DNA from: Photobacterium indicum
GTDB taxonomy: Bacteria > Pseudomonadota > Gammaproteobacteria > Enterobacterales > Vibrionaceae
Assembly (NCBI RefSeq): GCF_003026215.1
Contig: NZ_PYOC01000001.1
Span: 806,001-870,000, forward strand
Direction: 5' to 3'
Length of the DNA stretch: 64,000 nt
The position numbers were made by a program, and so were the translations under genes. Numbering within the stretch: position 1 is the first letter of the stretch; each line of letters starts with the position of its first letter. Under the pieces are notes generated by a model, which was not told where the DNA came from, made no database searches, and saw only the letters and a list, made by a program, of their open reading frames with translations. Shown here piece after piece: positions 63,932 through 64,000 of this stretch.

Positions 63932-64000
63932 TTGATTCTCCGAAACATTAATTATCAGACAGGTGCAGTTTGCCCAATTCGGTGAACCTTTATTTACCTT

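Overview
The window looks like a stretch of a Vibrionaceae chromosome, most likely Photobacterium. That is an inference from gene content, protein resemblance, moderate A+T content and integron-cassette-like elements, not from a marker gene. No tRNA, rRNA, CRISPR array or replication origin was seen.

Bases 1-18.5 kb hold a complete myo-inositol catabolic locus. It has inositol 2-dehydrogenase (iolG), 2-keto-inositol dehydratase (iolE), the trione hydrolase (iolD), 5-deoxyglucuronate isomerase (iolB), a kinase-aldolase fusion (iolC-DUF2090), methylmalonate-semialdehyde dehydrogenase (mmsA/iolA), an IolI-like isomerase, a truncated class II aldolase (iolJ-like), a three-gene sugar ABC importer and two RpiR-type regulators. 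A repeated palindrome, TGAAA-N6-TTTCA, lies upstream of iolB, upstream of the second rpiR gene, in the ABC/iolC divergent region, and (one mismatch) just before iolC. It is a strong candidate for the inositol operator. A LysR/DoxX pair with its own perfect palindrome sits inside the locus.

Bases 18.5-26 kb carry a PACE-family membrane protein, an unknown exported protein, a hexapeptide acetyltransferase, a very large (1384 residue) uncharacterised protein with a DUF3859-like domain, and a methyltransferase.

Bases 26-42 kb are accessory DNA: many small unrelated genes, nearly all on the minus strand, separated by spacers. At least five spacers contain a related element that resembles integron attC sites. 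Genes include YjbR/MmcQ, SMI1/KNR4, several lipoproteins, a GNAT gene broken by a stop codon, methyltransferases and tiny membrane proteins. The zone also contains a lipoprotein with a trypsin fold that has lost its whole catalytic triad, a dCache-PAS-GGDEF diguanylate cyclase, a MauE/rhodanese redox pair between two IS66-family end relics, and a DJ-1/PfpI protein.

Bases 42.3-48.8 kb are a plus-strand run encoding a DedA protein, an ATP-grasp ligase, a DinB-fold protein, a TANGO2/NRDE protein, a YHS protein, a DoxX-like membrane protein and a bifunctional OlsF-type ornithine-lipid synthase. Bases 48.8-53.2 kb encode a tetrahaem NapC/NirT quinol dehydrogenase divergent from a 12-haem periplasmic cytochrome and three small exported or membrane proteins, probably an uncharacterised electron-transfer branch.

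Bases 53.2-64 kb hold an acetoacetate-type CoA-transferase and thiolase operon, an IolE-like TIM-barrel protein with a TauE/SafE exporter, a YdhR-like protein, two LysR regulators, an HlyD/DUF2955 efflux pair with a MarR regulator, and a small exported protein.
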